This document shows positions 8,135 through 16,531 of a DNA stretch of 40,332 nucleotides, piece by piece. Position numbers and translations under genes: made by a program. Each line of letters opens with the position of its first letter. The stretch's first letter is position 1. The notes beneath the pieces were generated by a model. It made no database searches. It was given only the letters and a program-made list of their open reading frames with translations, and was not told the origin of the DNA. The stretch is taken from contig NZ_PQSQ01000075.1 in assembly GCF_002920575.1 (NCBI RefSeq), positions 1-40,332 of the forward strand. Reading direction: 5' to 3'. This DNA is from Streptomyces sp. Ru73. Its GTDB lineage: Bacteria; Actinomycetota; Actinomycetes; Streptomycetales; Streptomycetaceae.

Positions 8135-9640
8135 ATGCCCCGCCACCCCGACCCGGTACGGCTCGGCCTCGACCTGGGCACCCAGAGCGCCCGCGCCGTC
8201 GCCGTGGACGCCGGCGGCCGGGTGCTCGCCGCCGCCTCCCGGCCGCTGCACAGCAGCCGGTCCGGTGAGCGGCACGAGCAGGACCCCGAGGAGTGGTGGC
8301 GCGCGCTCGCCGCTGCCTGCCGCGAAGCGCTCGCGGAGGTCGATCCGGCGCGCGTGACCGCGCTCGCGCTGGACGGCACGTCCGGCACGATCCTGCTGGC
8401 CGATCAGGCAGGCACTCCGCTCACCCCGGGCCTGATGTACGACGACGGGCGTGCCGCCGCGCAGGCGGCGCGGGTCAACGAGGTGGGCGCGGCGGTGTGG
8501 GAGGAGCTGGGCTACCGGGCCGTGCAGCCGTCGTGGGCGCTGCCGAAGCTGCTGTGGCTGCTGGAGCACTCGGCTGCCGGCACCGTGCCCGGCGCCCGGC
8601 TGCTGCACCAGGTGGACCTGGTGACCTGGCGGCTGGCGGGCCGTCAGGTGGCGAGCGACGCCAGCCATGCGCTGAAGACCGGTTACCACCTGCTCGCTGA
8701 GGGCTGGCCGGAGAAGGAGCTGGCCGCGCTCGGTGTGCCGGGCGCGCTGCTGCCGGAGGTGGTACGGCCGGGGACGGTGCTCGGTACGGTGTGCGCCGCG
8801 GCCGCGCGGGTCACCGGCGTTCCCGAGGGCGTGCGGATCGTGGCGGGGATGACGGACGGCTGTGCGGCGCAGATCGGTGCCGGTGCCCTGTCGCCCGGTG
8901 CGTGGAACTCCGTCCTCGGTACGACGCTGGTGCTGAAGGGCGTGAGCCCGCGGCTGGTCCGCGATCCGGGCGGGCTCGTCTACTGCCACCGCGGCCCGGG
9001 TGACGCCTGGCTGCCCGGCGCGGCGTCCAGCAGTGGTGCGGGCGCGCTGACGCGTGAGTTCCCCGGTGCCGACCTGGCGGACCTCACCGCGCGGGCCGCC
9101 CGGCTCGCCGCGCCCGGAGGCCGGGGCCACGACGCGGTGGCGTACCCACTGGCCGGCTCCGGCGGTGAACGCTTCCCCTTCCGTGCGCCCGGCGCCCGGC
9201 CGTTCGTGCTGGGCGACCCGGCGGACGAGGCGGAGCGCTTCCACGCCCATCTGCTGGGCGTCGCCTGCCTCGAACGGCTCTGCTTCGACTACCTCGACCA
9301 TCTGGGCGCCCCCGTCGACGGTCCGCTCACGCTCACCGGCGGCGGCACCCGGAACGCGTACTGGAACCAGCTGCGCGCCGACGTCCTCGGCCGGACCGTG
9401 ACGCTGCCCGAGCACGCCGAGGGCGCCCTCGGGATGGCCGTGCTCGCCGCCACCGCCGACGGCACCCCGCTCACCGAGGCCGCCGCCGCGATGGTCCGCG
9501 TCCGTACCGCGCACCGCCCCGACCCCGGGCGCACCGCCCGCTTCCGCCCCGCCTACCTGGCGTTCGTGAACGCCCTGAACGACCGCGGCTGGCTGGCCCC
9601 CGAGGTGGCCGAGCACGCCGTGGGAAAGGCCCAGCAGTGA
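8135..9640 (+). CDS. FGGY-family carbohydrate kinase 2 (D-ribulokinase-like branch)
   Basis: A 501-residue FGGY kinase with GLDLGTQSARAVAVD at the N-terminus. The block ALDGTSGTILLAD followed by LMYDDGRA is characteristic of the plant and cyanobacterial D-ribulose-kinase branch. Asp241 in VAGMTDGCAAQ is the predicted catalytic base, and LTGGGTRNAYWNQLRAD forms the C-terminal nucleotide site. The ATG at 8135 follows a GGAGGAG inside the end of kinase 1. The two kinases are not obviously a recent duplication: their substrate loops and signatures differ. They may act on two substrates or on successive steps. Confidence 0.9.
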   Translation: MPRHPDPVRLGLDLGTQSARAVAVDAGGRVLAAASRPLHSSRSGERHEQDPEEWWRALAAACREALAEVDPARVTALALDGTSGTILLADQAGTPLTPGLMYDDGRAAAQAARVNEVGAAVWEELGYRAVQPSWALPKLLWLLEHSAAGTVPGARLLHQVDLVTWRLAGRQVASDASHALKTGYHLLAEGWPEKELAALGVPGALLPEVVRPGTVLGTVCAAAARVTGVPEGVRIVAGMTDGCAAQIGAGALSPGAWNSVLGTTLVLKGVSPRLVRDPGGLVYCHRGPGDAWLPGAASSSGAGALTREFPGADLADLTARAARLAAPGGRGHDAVAYPLAGSGGERFPFRAPGARPFVLGDPADEAERFHAHLLGVACLERLCFDYLDHLGAPVDGPLTLTGGGTRNAYWNQLRADVLGRTVTLPEHAEGALGMAVLAATADGTPLTEAAAAMVRVRTAHRPDPGRTARFRPAYLAFVNALNDRGWLAPEVAEHAVGKAQQ

Positions 9641-10266
9641 CCGACTTCCTTCTCGTACGCCACGGTGAGACCGTCTGGCACGCGGAGAACCGCTACGCCG
9701 GGCGCACCGACGTCGCCCTCACCGAGCGGGGCCACGCGCAGGCCGCCGAACTGGCGGCGTGGGCCGCCGGGGCCCGCATCGACGCGGTGGTCTCCTCGCC
9801 GCTGTCCCGGGCCCGGCTCACCGCCGAACCGGCGGCGCACGCACTCGGGCTGCCGCTGCGGACCGACGAGCGGCTGCTGGAGGTGGACTTCGGGCGCGGG
9901 GACGGGCTGACCCGCGCGGAGATGCGGGAGGTATTCCCGGAGCGGCTGGCGGCGTTCCTCGCCGATCCCGTCGCCCACCACCTCCCCGGCGGTGAGGACC
10001 CGGCGGCGGCGGCCGCGCGGGCCGCCGCCTGCCTCGACGCCCTCGCTGGTGAGCTGCCGGACGGGCGGGTGCTGGTCGTCGCCCACTCCACCCTCGTCCG
10101 CCTGCTGCTGTGCCGCCTGCTGGGCATCCCGCTCGGCACGTACCGCACGGTGTTCCCGGCCCTGGACAACGGGGCCCTCACCGAGCTGCGCCTGAAGGAC
10201 GGGCAGGCGTCCCTGCTGCGCCTGAACGCGCCCTGTGCCGCCGTGTCCCCGTCCGGCATCCACTGA
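9637..10266 (+). CDS. Histidine phosphatase (phosphoglycerate-mutase-like)
   Basis: A 209-residue histidine-phosphatase-superfamily enzyme. LLVRHGETVWHAENRYAGR gives the catalytic RHG (Arg8-His9-Gly10), and the second catalytic His is in VLVVAHSTLVR. The acid is probably the Glu in LLEVDFGRGDG. The GTG start overlaps the kinase stop (GTGA), implying translational coupling. In a kinase operon it probably removes phosphate from a sugar or acid phosphate, either as a pathway step or to clear a dead-end product. A true mutase is less likely at this length and in this setting. Confidence 0.88.
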   Translation: MTDFLLVRHGETVWHAENRYAGRTDVALTERGHAQAAELAAWAAGARIDAVVSSPLSRARLTAEPAAHALGLPLRTDERLLEVDFGRGDGLTRAEMREVFPERLAAFLADPVAHHLPGGEDPAAAAARAAACLDALAGELPDGRVLVVAHSTLVRLLLCRLLGIPLGTYRTVFPALDNGALTELRLKDGQASLLRLNAPCAAVSPSGIH

Positions 10267-10303
10267 CCCGCACCCGCACCCGCACCTACGGAGAACGATC
10301 CGC

Positions 10304-11344
10304 ATGTCCACCACCGTCCTCGCCGCCGGCGACCACTTCGTCCTGCCCCGCCTGCTCACCGAACAGGTGACCGCCGCGACCGGCGGCGCCGCCGAGGTGC
10401 GCGAGCTGCTGCTGCCCTGGCCGCACACCCCCTTCGGCCCGGTCGCCGAGGTCCAGGAGGCCTCCGGTACCGAGGAGGAGATGATCGAGGCGCTGCAGGG
10501 TGCCCGGGTGTGCGTCACCCAGCTGGCCCCGCTCACCGAGCGCATCCTCGCCAACTGCCCGGACCTGGAGCTGTTCTGTGCCAGCCGGGGCGGTCCGGTC
10601 AACGCCAACCTGGAGGCTGCCACCCGGCACGGCGTCGCCGTCTGCTACGCGCCCGGCCGCAATGCCGTGGCCACCGCCGAGCACACTCTGGCGCTGATCC
10701 TCGCCGCGGCGCGCGGTCTCGGTGACGTCCACACCGACCTGCGGCGCGGTGTCTGGCGCGGCGACTACTTCGACTACGACAACTGCGGCATCGAGATCGA
10801 GGGCGCGACCGTCGGGCTGGTCGGGTTCGGCGCGGTCGGCAGCGGGGTCGCCAAGGTGCTCCTCGCGCTGGGCGCGACGGTGCTGGTGCACGACCCGTAC
10901 GCCGATCCGGAGCGGCTGGCGGGCGTCGCCGAGCAGGTGTCGCTGGAGGAGCTGCTGAGCCGGTCGCGCATCGTGTCGCTGCATGCCCGGGTCACCGAGG
11001 AGACCACCGGGATGATCGGGCGGAAGCAGTTGGACCTGCTGCCCGAGGGAGCTGTTCTGGTGAACTGCGCGCGCGGCGCGCTGCTGGACTACGACGCGGC
11101 GTGCGACGCGCTCGCCTCCGGCCGGCTGTCCGCCGCCGGCTTCGACGTCTTCCCCGAGGAGCCGGTGCCGGCCGGCTCGCCACTGCTGACCGCCCCCGGC
11201 GTCGTCCTGACCCCGCACATCGCGGGCGGCAGCCAGGGTGTCGCGCACAAGGCGGCGCGGATCGTGGGCGCCGAGGTGGGCCGGTTCCTCCGCGGTGAGC
11301 CGCTGGCCCACTGCGCCAACCCGGAGGTGCTGGCGGCGCGCTGA
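10304..11344 (+). CDS. D-isomer-specific 2-hydroxyacid dehydrogenase
   Basis: A 346-residue NAD-dependent dehydrogenase of the SerA/PdxB/D-lactate family. The Rossmann loop is GLVGFGAVGSG (GFGAVG at 174-179). The catalytic triad is visible as Arg257 (VNCARGALLD), Glu286 (DVFPEEP) and His305 (LTPHIAGGSQG). No ACT domain follows, unlike full-length SerA. The ATG at 10304 has GGAGAA 8 nt upstream. As the last gene of the permease-kinase-kinase-phosphatase operon, it would interconvert a 2-hydroxyacid (possibly phosphorylated) and a 2-oxoacid. That hints at an aldonate-type intermediate. Confidence 0.88.
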   Translation: MSTTVLAAGDHFVLPRLLTEQVTAATGGAAEVRELLLPWPHTPFGPVAEVQEASGTEEEMIEALQGARVCVTQLAPLTERILANCPDLELFCASRGGPVNANLEAATRHGVAVCYAPGRNAVATAEHTLALILAAARGLGDVHTDLRRGVWRGDYFDYDNCGIEIEGATVGLVGFGAVGSGVAKVLLALGATVLVHDPYADPERLAGVAEQVSLEELLSRSRIVSLHARVTEETTGMIGRKQLDLLPEGAVLVNCARGALLDYDAACDALASGRLSAAGFDVFPEEPVPAGSPLLTAPGVVLTPHIAGGSQGVAHKAARIVGAEVGRFLRGEPLAHCANPEVLAAR

Positions 11345-11384
11345 GCCGCGCCCGGATGCCGGCCCCGGCCGCGGGGCGGCCGGT

Positions 11385-11418
11385 CCCGTCCGGTGCCGGG
11401 CTGGGAGCACCGGACGGG
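11385..11418. terminator. Hairpin between convergent genes
   Basis: CCCGTCCGGTGC (11385-11396) and GCACCGGACGGG (11407-11418) form a perfect 12-bp stem with a 10-nt loop. It sits between the end of the carbohydrate operon (11344) and the end of the chaplin gene (11440). A bidirectional terminator is the natural reading; it lacks a long U-tract, as is common in Streptomyces. Confidence 0.7.
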
Positions 11419-11439
11419 GAGGCGCGGCAGGGTGCTGCT

Positions 11440-11724
11440 TCAGCCCTGGTGGTGGTTCTGCTGCTGGGTGTTGTCGGCGCAGCTGTTGCCGAAGGCCGGG
11501 TTCAGCAGGCCGATGACGTCGACGGTGTTGCCGCAGGCGTTGATCGGGATGCTGACCGGCACCTGGACGACGTTGCCCGACAGGACGCCCGGAGAGCCCG
11601 CGGCGCCGGCGGAAGCGGAGGCGCCGCCGGAGCCGTGGTCGTGCGCGGAGGCACCGGTCGCCGCGCCGAGTACGGCGGTGGTCGCAAGAGCCGTGAGTGC
11701 GGTGAGCTTCGCGATTCGTGACAT
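11440..11724 (-). CDS. Short chaplin (hydrophobic aerial-hypha surface protein)
   Basis: A 94-residue secreted chaplin. A signal peptide (residues 1-27) ends ASA before HDHGSG. The chaplin domain (about 43-83) reads GSPGVLSGNVVQVPV, then NACGNTVDVIGLLNPAFGNS. Its two cysteines, Cys64 and Cys82, are expected to form the family's disulphide. There is no LPXTG sorting signal, so it is a short ChpD-H-type chaplin. The C-terminus is unusual, with Gln- and His-rich residues (TQQQNHHQG). Chaplins self-assemble into amyloid fibrils that coat aerial hyphae and lower surface tension. The ATG at 11724 has AGAAAGG 9 nt upstream. It lies beside and divergent from cslA. Confidence 0.93.
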   Translation of the reverse strand: MSRIAKLTALTALATTAVLGAATGASAHDHGSGGASASAGAAGSPGVLSGNVVQVPVSIPINACGNTVDVIGLLNPAFGNSCADNTQQQNHHQG

Positions 11725-12000
11725 GCCAAATGGCCTTTCTTTCCGCAAAAGAGTGAGGGGCGGCCGTGCTGCCGCTCCCCTTCCCCTATCGGATGAGCTG
11801 TGCCCGAAGTTGCGCAGTATTTCGATTTTCACCTGTCCGGACGCACGGAAAGCCGCGTACCCCCGGTCGTCCGGTCCGCGCCCCGCCGCCATTCGGGCGG
11901 CAAGCAGGGAATGGCGGACTCCGGTCATACAGAAGGTTTGTTAGCTTAGCTTTCCAGTGGCCCGTTGGACCGATGAGGTACATACGTAACGAGGGGTAAC
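11725..12000. promoter_or_regulatory. Divergent control region between chaplin and cslA
   Basis: These 276 bases hold no gene and must contain the promoters of the chaplin and the cslA operon. They are less GC-rich than their surroundings, especially near 11815-11830 and 11935-11955. GAGGGG at 11991-11996 is the cslA ribosome site. I could not assign a sigma-factor consensus with confidence. Confidence 0.5.
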
Positions 12001-14523
12001 GTGGCGTTCTCGCGGAAAACTGCCATGGAACAGCGCGGTGGCGACCCGGCGGGCGCGGTCATCGACGGTTCGGCGCAACAGGAGGAGGAAGCGGCGGCCA
12101 GAATTCATCCGCCGGCCTCCGATACACCGTCCGTCCCCCGTTACGACTACGAGAAGTTCAGCCGGCTGGCCGGTCCGCTGACCGAGCCCGAACCGGGCGA
12201 CGGGCCCTACCGGGTGCGGTACCGCTCGCTGCTGAGCGGCAGTTCGCACCGGCTGCTCACGGCGCTGCTGCTGGCCGGGGCGCCGCTGGCCTCACTGGCG
12301 CTGCTCATCTGGCTCATGCAGCCGCAGCACTGGGTGCACCGCGAGTACGCGGCGGGCTGGCAGACCGTCACCGACGCCGTCATGCTCGTCGCGATCGGCC
12401 TGCTGGAGACCTTCCGGGTGCTCAACGTCGTCTCCATCGCGCACGCCACGCTCGTGGCCCGGGACCCGGTGCCGGTCACCGCGGCGCCCGGCACGCGGGT
12501 GGCGTTCCTGACCACCTTCGTGCCCGGCAAGGAACCGCTGGAAATGGTCCGGGCGACGCTGGAGGGCGCCGTCGCGCTCCGGCACGACGGGCCGCTGGAC
12601 GTCTGGCTGCTGGACGAGGGGAACACGCCCGAGATCCGCCGGATGTGCGAGGAACTCGGCGTCCGGCACTTCTCCCGCAAGGGCGTGGCGAAATGGAACC
12701 GGCCGAGCGGGCCGTACCGCGCGAAGACCAAGCACGGCAATTACAATGCCTGGCTGGAGGCGCACGGGGATTCCTATGAATTCCTGGCCGGCGTGGACAC
12801 CGACCATGTTCCGCTGCCCGCCTACCTGGAACGCATGATGGGCTACTTCCGGGACCCGGACGTGGCATTCGTGGTCGGCCCGCAGGTCTACGGGAACTAC
12901 GACAGCACGGTCGCCAAGGCCTCGGAGAGCCAGCAATTCCTCTTCCATGCGCTGATCCAGCGCGCGGGCAATGCCTATGGCTCGCCGATGTTCGTGGGCA
13001 CCAACAACTGCGTACGCATCAGCGCGCTGAAGGACGCCGGCGGCTTCTACGACTCCATCACCGAGGACATGGCCACCGGGCTGGAGATCCACCGCCGCCG
13101 CAATCCCGCCACGGGCCGCCCCTGGCGTTCGGTGTACACCCCCGACGTGCTGGCCGTGGGCGAGGGCCCGGCCACCTGGACCGACTTCTTCAACCAGCAG
13201 CTGCGGTGGAGCCGGGGCACGTACGAGACGATCATCCAGCAGTTCTGGCGCGCGGTCTTCCGGCTCTCCCCCGGCCAGGCGCTCAATTACGGGCTCATGG
13301 TGACCTACTACCCGATCGCCGGGATCAACTGGGTCATCGGCGGGCTGTCCTGCGCGCTGTTCCTCTGTCTCGGCGCCTCCGGCCTCCAGGTCGAGTCGCA
13401 GATGTGGATGATGCTGTACAGCGACGCCGCGGCGCTGCAGATCGGGCTGTACATGTGGAACCGGCGGCACAACGTCAGCCCGCACGAACCGCAGGGCTCC
13501 TCGGGCGTGGCGGGCATGGCGATGTCCGCGATGGCGGCGCCGCTGTACGCGCGCTCCCTGACGGGCGCCGTGCTGCGGCGGAAGGCGGGCTTCGTCGTCA
13601 CCTCCAAGGGCCGCACCGCCGACCCGGACCGGCTGCGCACCTTCACCACCCACTTGGTGTGGGCCGCGTTGTTCGGCACGACGCTGGTCGTCTCGGTCTT
13701 CCTCGGTCACACCCACGTGGCCATGCGGACGTGGGCCTCGCTGGCGCTGGTCATCGCCGTGGCCCCGCCGGTCGTCTGGCGGGTGTCGCGGGCCTGGGAA
13801 CGCCGCCGCGCCGCACGCGGCGAGCCGGCGACCACCCCGGAACCCCTGCCGGCCGCCCCGCAGCCCCTGCCGGCCGCCGCCGAACGGCTCACGGCCGGCG
13901 ACGAGCAGCCGGCGGCCGAGGAGGGCACGGCGGCGGAGAGCCGGGCGGCCGGGGACGACACCGAAGCGGAGCGCTTCCAGGAGCTGGTGCGGCACGCGCT
14001 CGACACGGAGGCGCCGTTCTCCTGGGTCACGGCGGACGCGGCGTACGGCCGGGACCGGCCGCTCCGCGACTGGCTGGAGGAGTCCCGCGTCCCGTACGTG
14101 CTGGGCGTCGGCGCCGACGCCACGGTGCACACCGAGGACGGCGCCGACGCGCCCGTGGCCACGCTCGTCACCGACCTGCCCGGGCAGGCGTGGAAGTCCG
14201 TGCCGTGCCGGGCCGACGCGCACGGCGGGCGCGCGTACGCCTGGGCCCGCGTCTCGCTCCGCCCGGCGGCGCAGGAAGGGTTCCGGCGCTGGGTGCTGGC
14301 GCGGCGGGCCGGCACCGACCCGCGCCGTACCGCCTACTACGTCTGCTACGGGCCGTCGGCCGCGCGGCTGAAGGACCTGGTCAAGGTCGCCTCGACCCGC
14401 TGGGCGGTGGAGGAGTACCTGCGCAGCCCCGACACCGGCGGCGGCCCGCCCGGCCCCGACGCGGCACCCGGCCACGGCGGGGCCCCCGGCCGCGACCGGG
14501 CCGGCGCGCCCCCGCAGTCCTGA
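12001..14523 (+). CDS. cslA: CslA-type GT2 cellulose-synthase-like glycosyltransferase with C-terminal transposase-like domain
   Basis: An 840-residue membrane glycosyltransferase. Helices lie at about 85-106 and 124-146. The GT2 catalytic domain (about 165-415) has LLDEGNTPE, the VDTDH metal site (Asp266, Asp268), TEDMATG with the catalytic Asp356, and the QQLRW motif (399-403). More helices follow to about residue 595. In Streptomyces, CslA makes a beta-glucan at hyphal tips with GlxA and CslZ, which lie next here. A Pro/Ala/Glu linker (about 605-655) leads to an extra domain (about 656-808) resembling part of an IS701-family transposase, listed separately. The GTG start follows GAGGGG; the frame is continuous throughout. 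Confidence 0.92.
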   Translation: MAFSRKTAMEQRGGDPAGAVIDGSAQQEEEAAARIHPPASDTPSVPRYDYEKFSRLAGPLTEPEPGDGPYRVRYRSLLSGSSHRLLTALLLAGAPLASLALLIWLMQPQHWVHREYAAGWQTVTDAVMLVAIGLLETFRVLNVVSIAHATLVARDPVPVTAAPGTRVAFLTTFVPGKEPLEMVRATLEGAVALRHDGPLDVWLLDEGNTPEIRRMCEELGVRHFSRKGVAKWNRPSGPYRAKTKHGNYNAWLEAHGDSYEFLAGVDTDHVPLPAYLERMMGYFRDPDVAFVVGPQVYGNYDSTVAKASESQQFLFHALIQRAGNAYGSPMFVGTNNCVRISALKDAGGFYDSITEDMATGLEIHRRRNPATGRPWRSVYTPDVLAVGEGPATWTDFFNQQLRWSRGTYETIIQQFWRAVFRLSPGQALNYGLMVTYYPIAGINWVIGGLSCALFLCLGASGLQVESQMWMMLYSDAAALQIGLYMWNRRHNVSPHEPQGSSGVAGMAMSAMAAPLYARSLTGAVLRRKAGFVVTSKGRTADPDRLRTFTTHLVWAALFGTTLVVSVFLGHTHVAMRTWASLALVIAVAPPVVWRVSRAWERRRAARGEPATTPEPLPAAPQPLPAAAERLTAGDEQPAAEEGTAAESRAAGDDTEAERFQELVRHALDTEAPFSWVTADAAYGRDRPLRDWLEESRVPYVLGVGADATVHTEDGADAPVATLVTDLPGQAWKSVPCRADAHGGRAYAWARVSLRPAAQEGFRRWVLARRAGTDPRRTAYYVCYGPSAARLKDLVKVASTRWAVEEYLRSPDTGGGPPGPDAAPGHGGAPGRDRAGAPPQS
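13966..14424 (+). other. IS701-type transposase-like domain fused in frame to CslA
   Basis: CslA residues about 656-808. FSWVTADAAYGRDRPLRDWL and VPYVLGV resemble the block around the second catalytic Asp of IS701-family transposases. QAWKSVPCRADAHGGRAYAWA, WVLARRAGTDPRRTAYYVC and TRWAVEEYL resemble the following strands and the block with the catalytic Glu. The candidates are Asp679 and Glu804 or Glu805. The part carrying the first catalytic Asp and the N-terminal transposase region is absent, as is the usual C-terminal helix after the Glu. It therefore cannot be an active transposase by itself. Base composition matches the rest of the gene, and no inverted repeats or target duplications are apparent. 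The recognition comes from memory of the family, not a search. Confidence 0.75.
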
Positions 14524-14602
14524 CGCGCTCCGCCTCGCCGGGCGGGCCGCCTTCCGTTCTCTCTGGTCCTCCCGGACCGCCTCAGCCTCAGGAGGCCCCA
14601 CC

Positions 14603-16531
14603 GTGAGATTCAGACCCAGCCCGCGCACCCGCAAGGTGGCGATCGGCGCCGTCGCGCTGAGCGCGGTCGGCGCGATGAACGCGCCGGCGGTCATCGGGTA
14701 CGCCTCGCAGAAGTACCACGACTACAAGATCAACCAGCCGTCCTACAAGGCGCGCAACGGGCACTGGGACGTGGTGGACGTGCCGGAGCGCTTCCGCATC
14801 AACTCCATCCACGCCGCGCTGCTGCACACCGGCAAGGTGCTGATGATCGCCGGGTCCGGCAACGACCAGCGGAACTTCGACGCCGGCACGTTCCAGAGCG
14901 TGCTGTGGGACCCGGCGAAGAACACCTTCAAGGAGATCGATACCCCGAAGGACATGTTCTGCGCCGGCCACGCCCAGCTGCCGGACGGCAAGTTGCTGGT
15001 CGCGGGCGGTACCCGGCGGTACGAGAAGCTCAAGGGCGACGTGACCCGGGCCGGCGGCCTGATGGTGGTCAAGAACGAGGACCCCGACGGGCCGAAGACG
15101 CTGCGCAAGGGCACCGTCTTCCGCGGCCCGGACGGCAAGGAGTACCGCTCGCAGTTCCCGGTGGTGGTGCCGCGCGCGAAGAAGACGCCCGCCCGTGACG
15201 GCAGCGGCAAGGTGCGGGTCACCGCGCGCGAGGCACGCGTGTACGTCGAGGCGGTGCGGCGCGGCAAGGCCGGGGTGACGAACGCGGCGGCGCAGTACAG
15301 CATCGAGGGTCTCAAGGGCGACGACGCGCGCAACCACTACGGCCTGGCGACCAAGCTCGGCCTGGACAAGAAGGACTTCCAGGGCCTCAAGGACGCCTAT
15401 GAGTTCGATCCGGTCGCGGAGCGGTACCTGCGGGTCGACCCGATGAACGAGGCCCGCTGGTACCCCACCCTGGTGACGCTCAAGAGCGGCAAGGTGCTCG
15501 CGGTGTCCGGGCTGGACGACATGGGCGAGATCATCCCCGGCAAGAACGAGATCTACGACCCGAAGACCCGCAAGTGGGCCAAGGGCCCGCACCGCTACTT
15601 CCCGACCTATCCCGCGCTGTTCCTGACCGGCAACGGCAAGCTGTTCTACTCGGGCTCCAACGCGGGTTACGGGCCGGCCGAGAAGGGCCGGGTGCCGGGC
15701 ATCTGGAACGTGGAGAAGAACACCTTCCGTCCGGTGCCGGGCCTGACCGAGCCCGACCGGACCGAGACCTCGGCGTCCGTGCTGCTGCCGCCGGCCCAGA
15801 AGCAGCAGGTGATGCTGCTCGGCGGGGGCGGCGTCGGCGAGTCGCCGCGGTCCACCGGCCGCACGGCCCTGGTGGACCTCACCGAGAAGAACCCGCGGTA
15901 CCACGCCGGGCCCTCGCTGTCGGAGGGCACCCGGTACCTCAACGCGGTGCTCACCCCGGACGACAAGGTCTTCACCAGCGGCGGGTCGCGGGATTACCGC
16001 GGCAAGGGCGCCAGCGACAACCACAAGGCCCAGATCTTCGACCCGCGCACCCGGGCCTTCACCCGGGTCGCCGATCCGGCAGTGGGCCGCAACTACCACT
16101 CCGAGGCGCTGCTGCTGCCGGACGGCCGGATCGCGGTCTTCGGCTCGGACCCGCTGTTCTCGGACAAGGCGAACAGCAGGGGCGGGGAGTTCGAGAAGCG
16201 CATCGAGGTCTACACGCCGCCGTACCGCTACGGGCGGCAGCGCCCGGCGGCGGCGCGCGGCCCGGCCGAGGTGAAGCGGGGCGGGACCACCCGCTTCACC
16301 GTGGCCGGGGCCGGGAAGGTGAAGACCGCCCGGCTGATGCGCCCGAGCGCCGTCACGCACGTCACCGACGTGGAGCAGCGGTCCATCGCGCTGGACTTCA
16401 CCCGGCGCGGCGGGACGCTGTCGGTGCGGGTGCCCAAGAGCCATTCACTGGTGCCCCGGGGCTGGTACATGCTGTTCCTCACGGACTCGCGGGGGACTCC
16501 GTCGCAGGCGAAGTGGGTGCACGTGAAGTGA
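14603..16531 (+). CDS. glxA: GlxA mononuclear copper radical oxidase
   Basis: A 642-residue galactose-oxidase-like protein with an N-terminal membrane or signal segment (about 11-31), then Kelch-type beta-propeller repeats and a C-terminal Ig-like domain. Active-site residues are visible: Cys120 (DMFCAGHAQL) and Tyr287 (EARWYPTL), which should form the Cys-Tyr cofactor. Trp286 is the stacking tryptophan, as in known GlxA. Tyr498-His499 (GRNYHSEALLLPDG) and His586 (VTHVTDVEQRS) complete the copper site. It oxidises glycan ends made by CslA and is needed for glycan deposition and aerial growth in Streptomyces. GTG at 14603 has GGAGG 7 nt upstream, 79 nt after cslA. The 3' end overlaps the convergent cslZ by 53 bp. 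Confidence 0.95.
   Translation: MRFRPSPRTRKVAIGAVALSAVGAMNAPAVIGYASQKYHDYKINQPSYKARNGHWDVVDVPERFRINSIHAALLHTGKVLMIAGSGNDQRNFDAGTFQSVLWDPAKNTFKEIDTPKDMFCAGHAQLPDGKLLVAGGTRRYEKLKGDVTRAGGLMVVKNEDPDGPKTLRKGTVFRGPDGKEYRSQFPVVVPRAKKTPARDGSGKVRVTAREARVYVEAVRRGKAGVTNAAAQYSIEGLKGDDARNHYGLATKLGLDKKDFQGLKDAYEFDPVAERYLRVDPMNEARWYPTLVTLKSGKVLAVSGLDDMGEIIPGKNEIYDPKTRKWAKGPHRYFPTYPALFLTGNGKLFYSGSNAGYGPAEKGRVPGIWNVEKNTFRPVPGLTEPDRTETSASVLLPPAQKQQVMLLGGGGVGESPRSTGRTALVDLTEKNPRYHAGPSLSEGTRYLNAVLTPDDKVFTSGGSRDYRGKGASDNHKAQIFDPRTRAFTRVADPAVGRNYHSEALLLPDGRIAVFGSDPLFSDKANSRGGEFEKRIEVYTPPYRYGRQRPAAARGPAEVKRGGTTRFTVAGAGKVKTARLMRPSAVTHVTDVEQRSIALDFTRRGGTLSVRVPKSHSLVPRGWYMLFLTDSRGTPSQAKWVHVK

Noticed and set aside
13966..14424. 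A complete insertion sequence inside cslA
   Set aside because: There is no stop, frameshift, terminal inverted repeat or target duplication, and both ends of a transposase are missing. It is a fused domain or old remnant, not an element.
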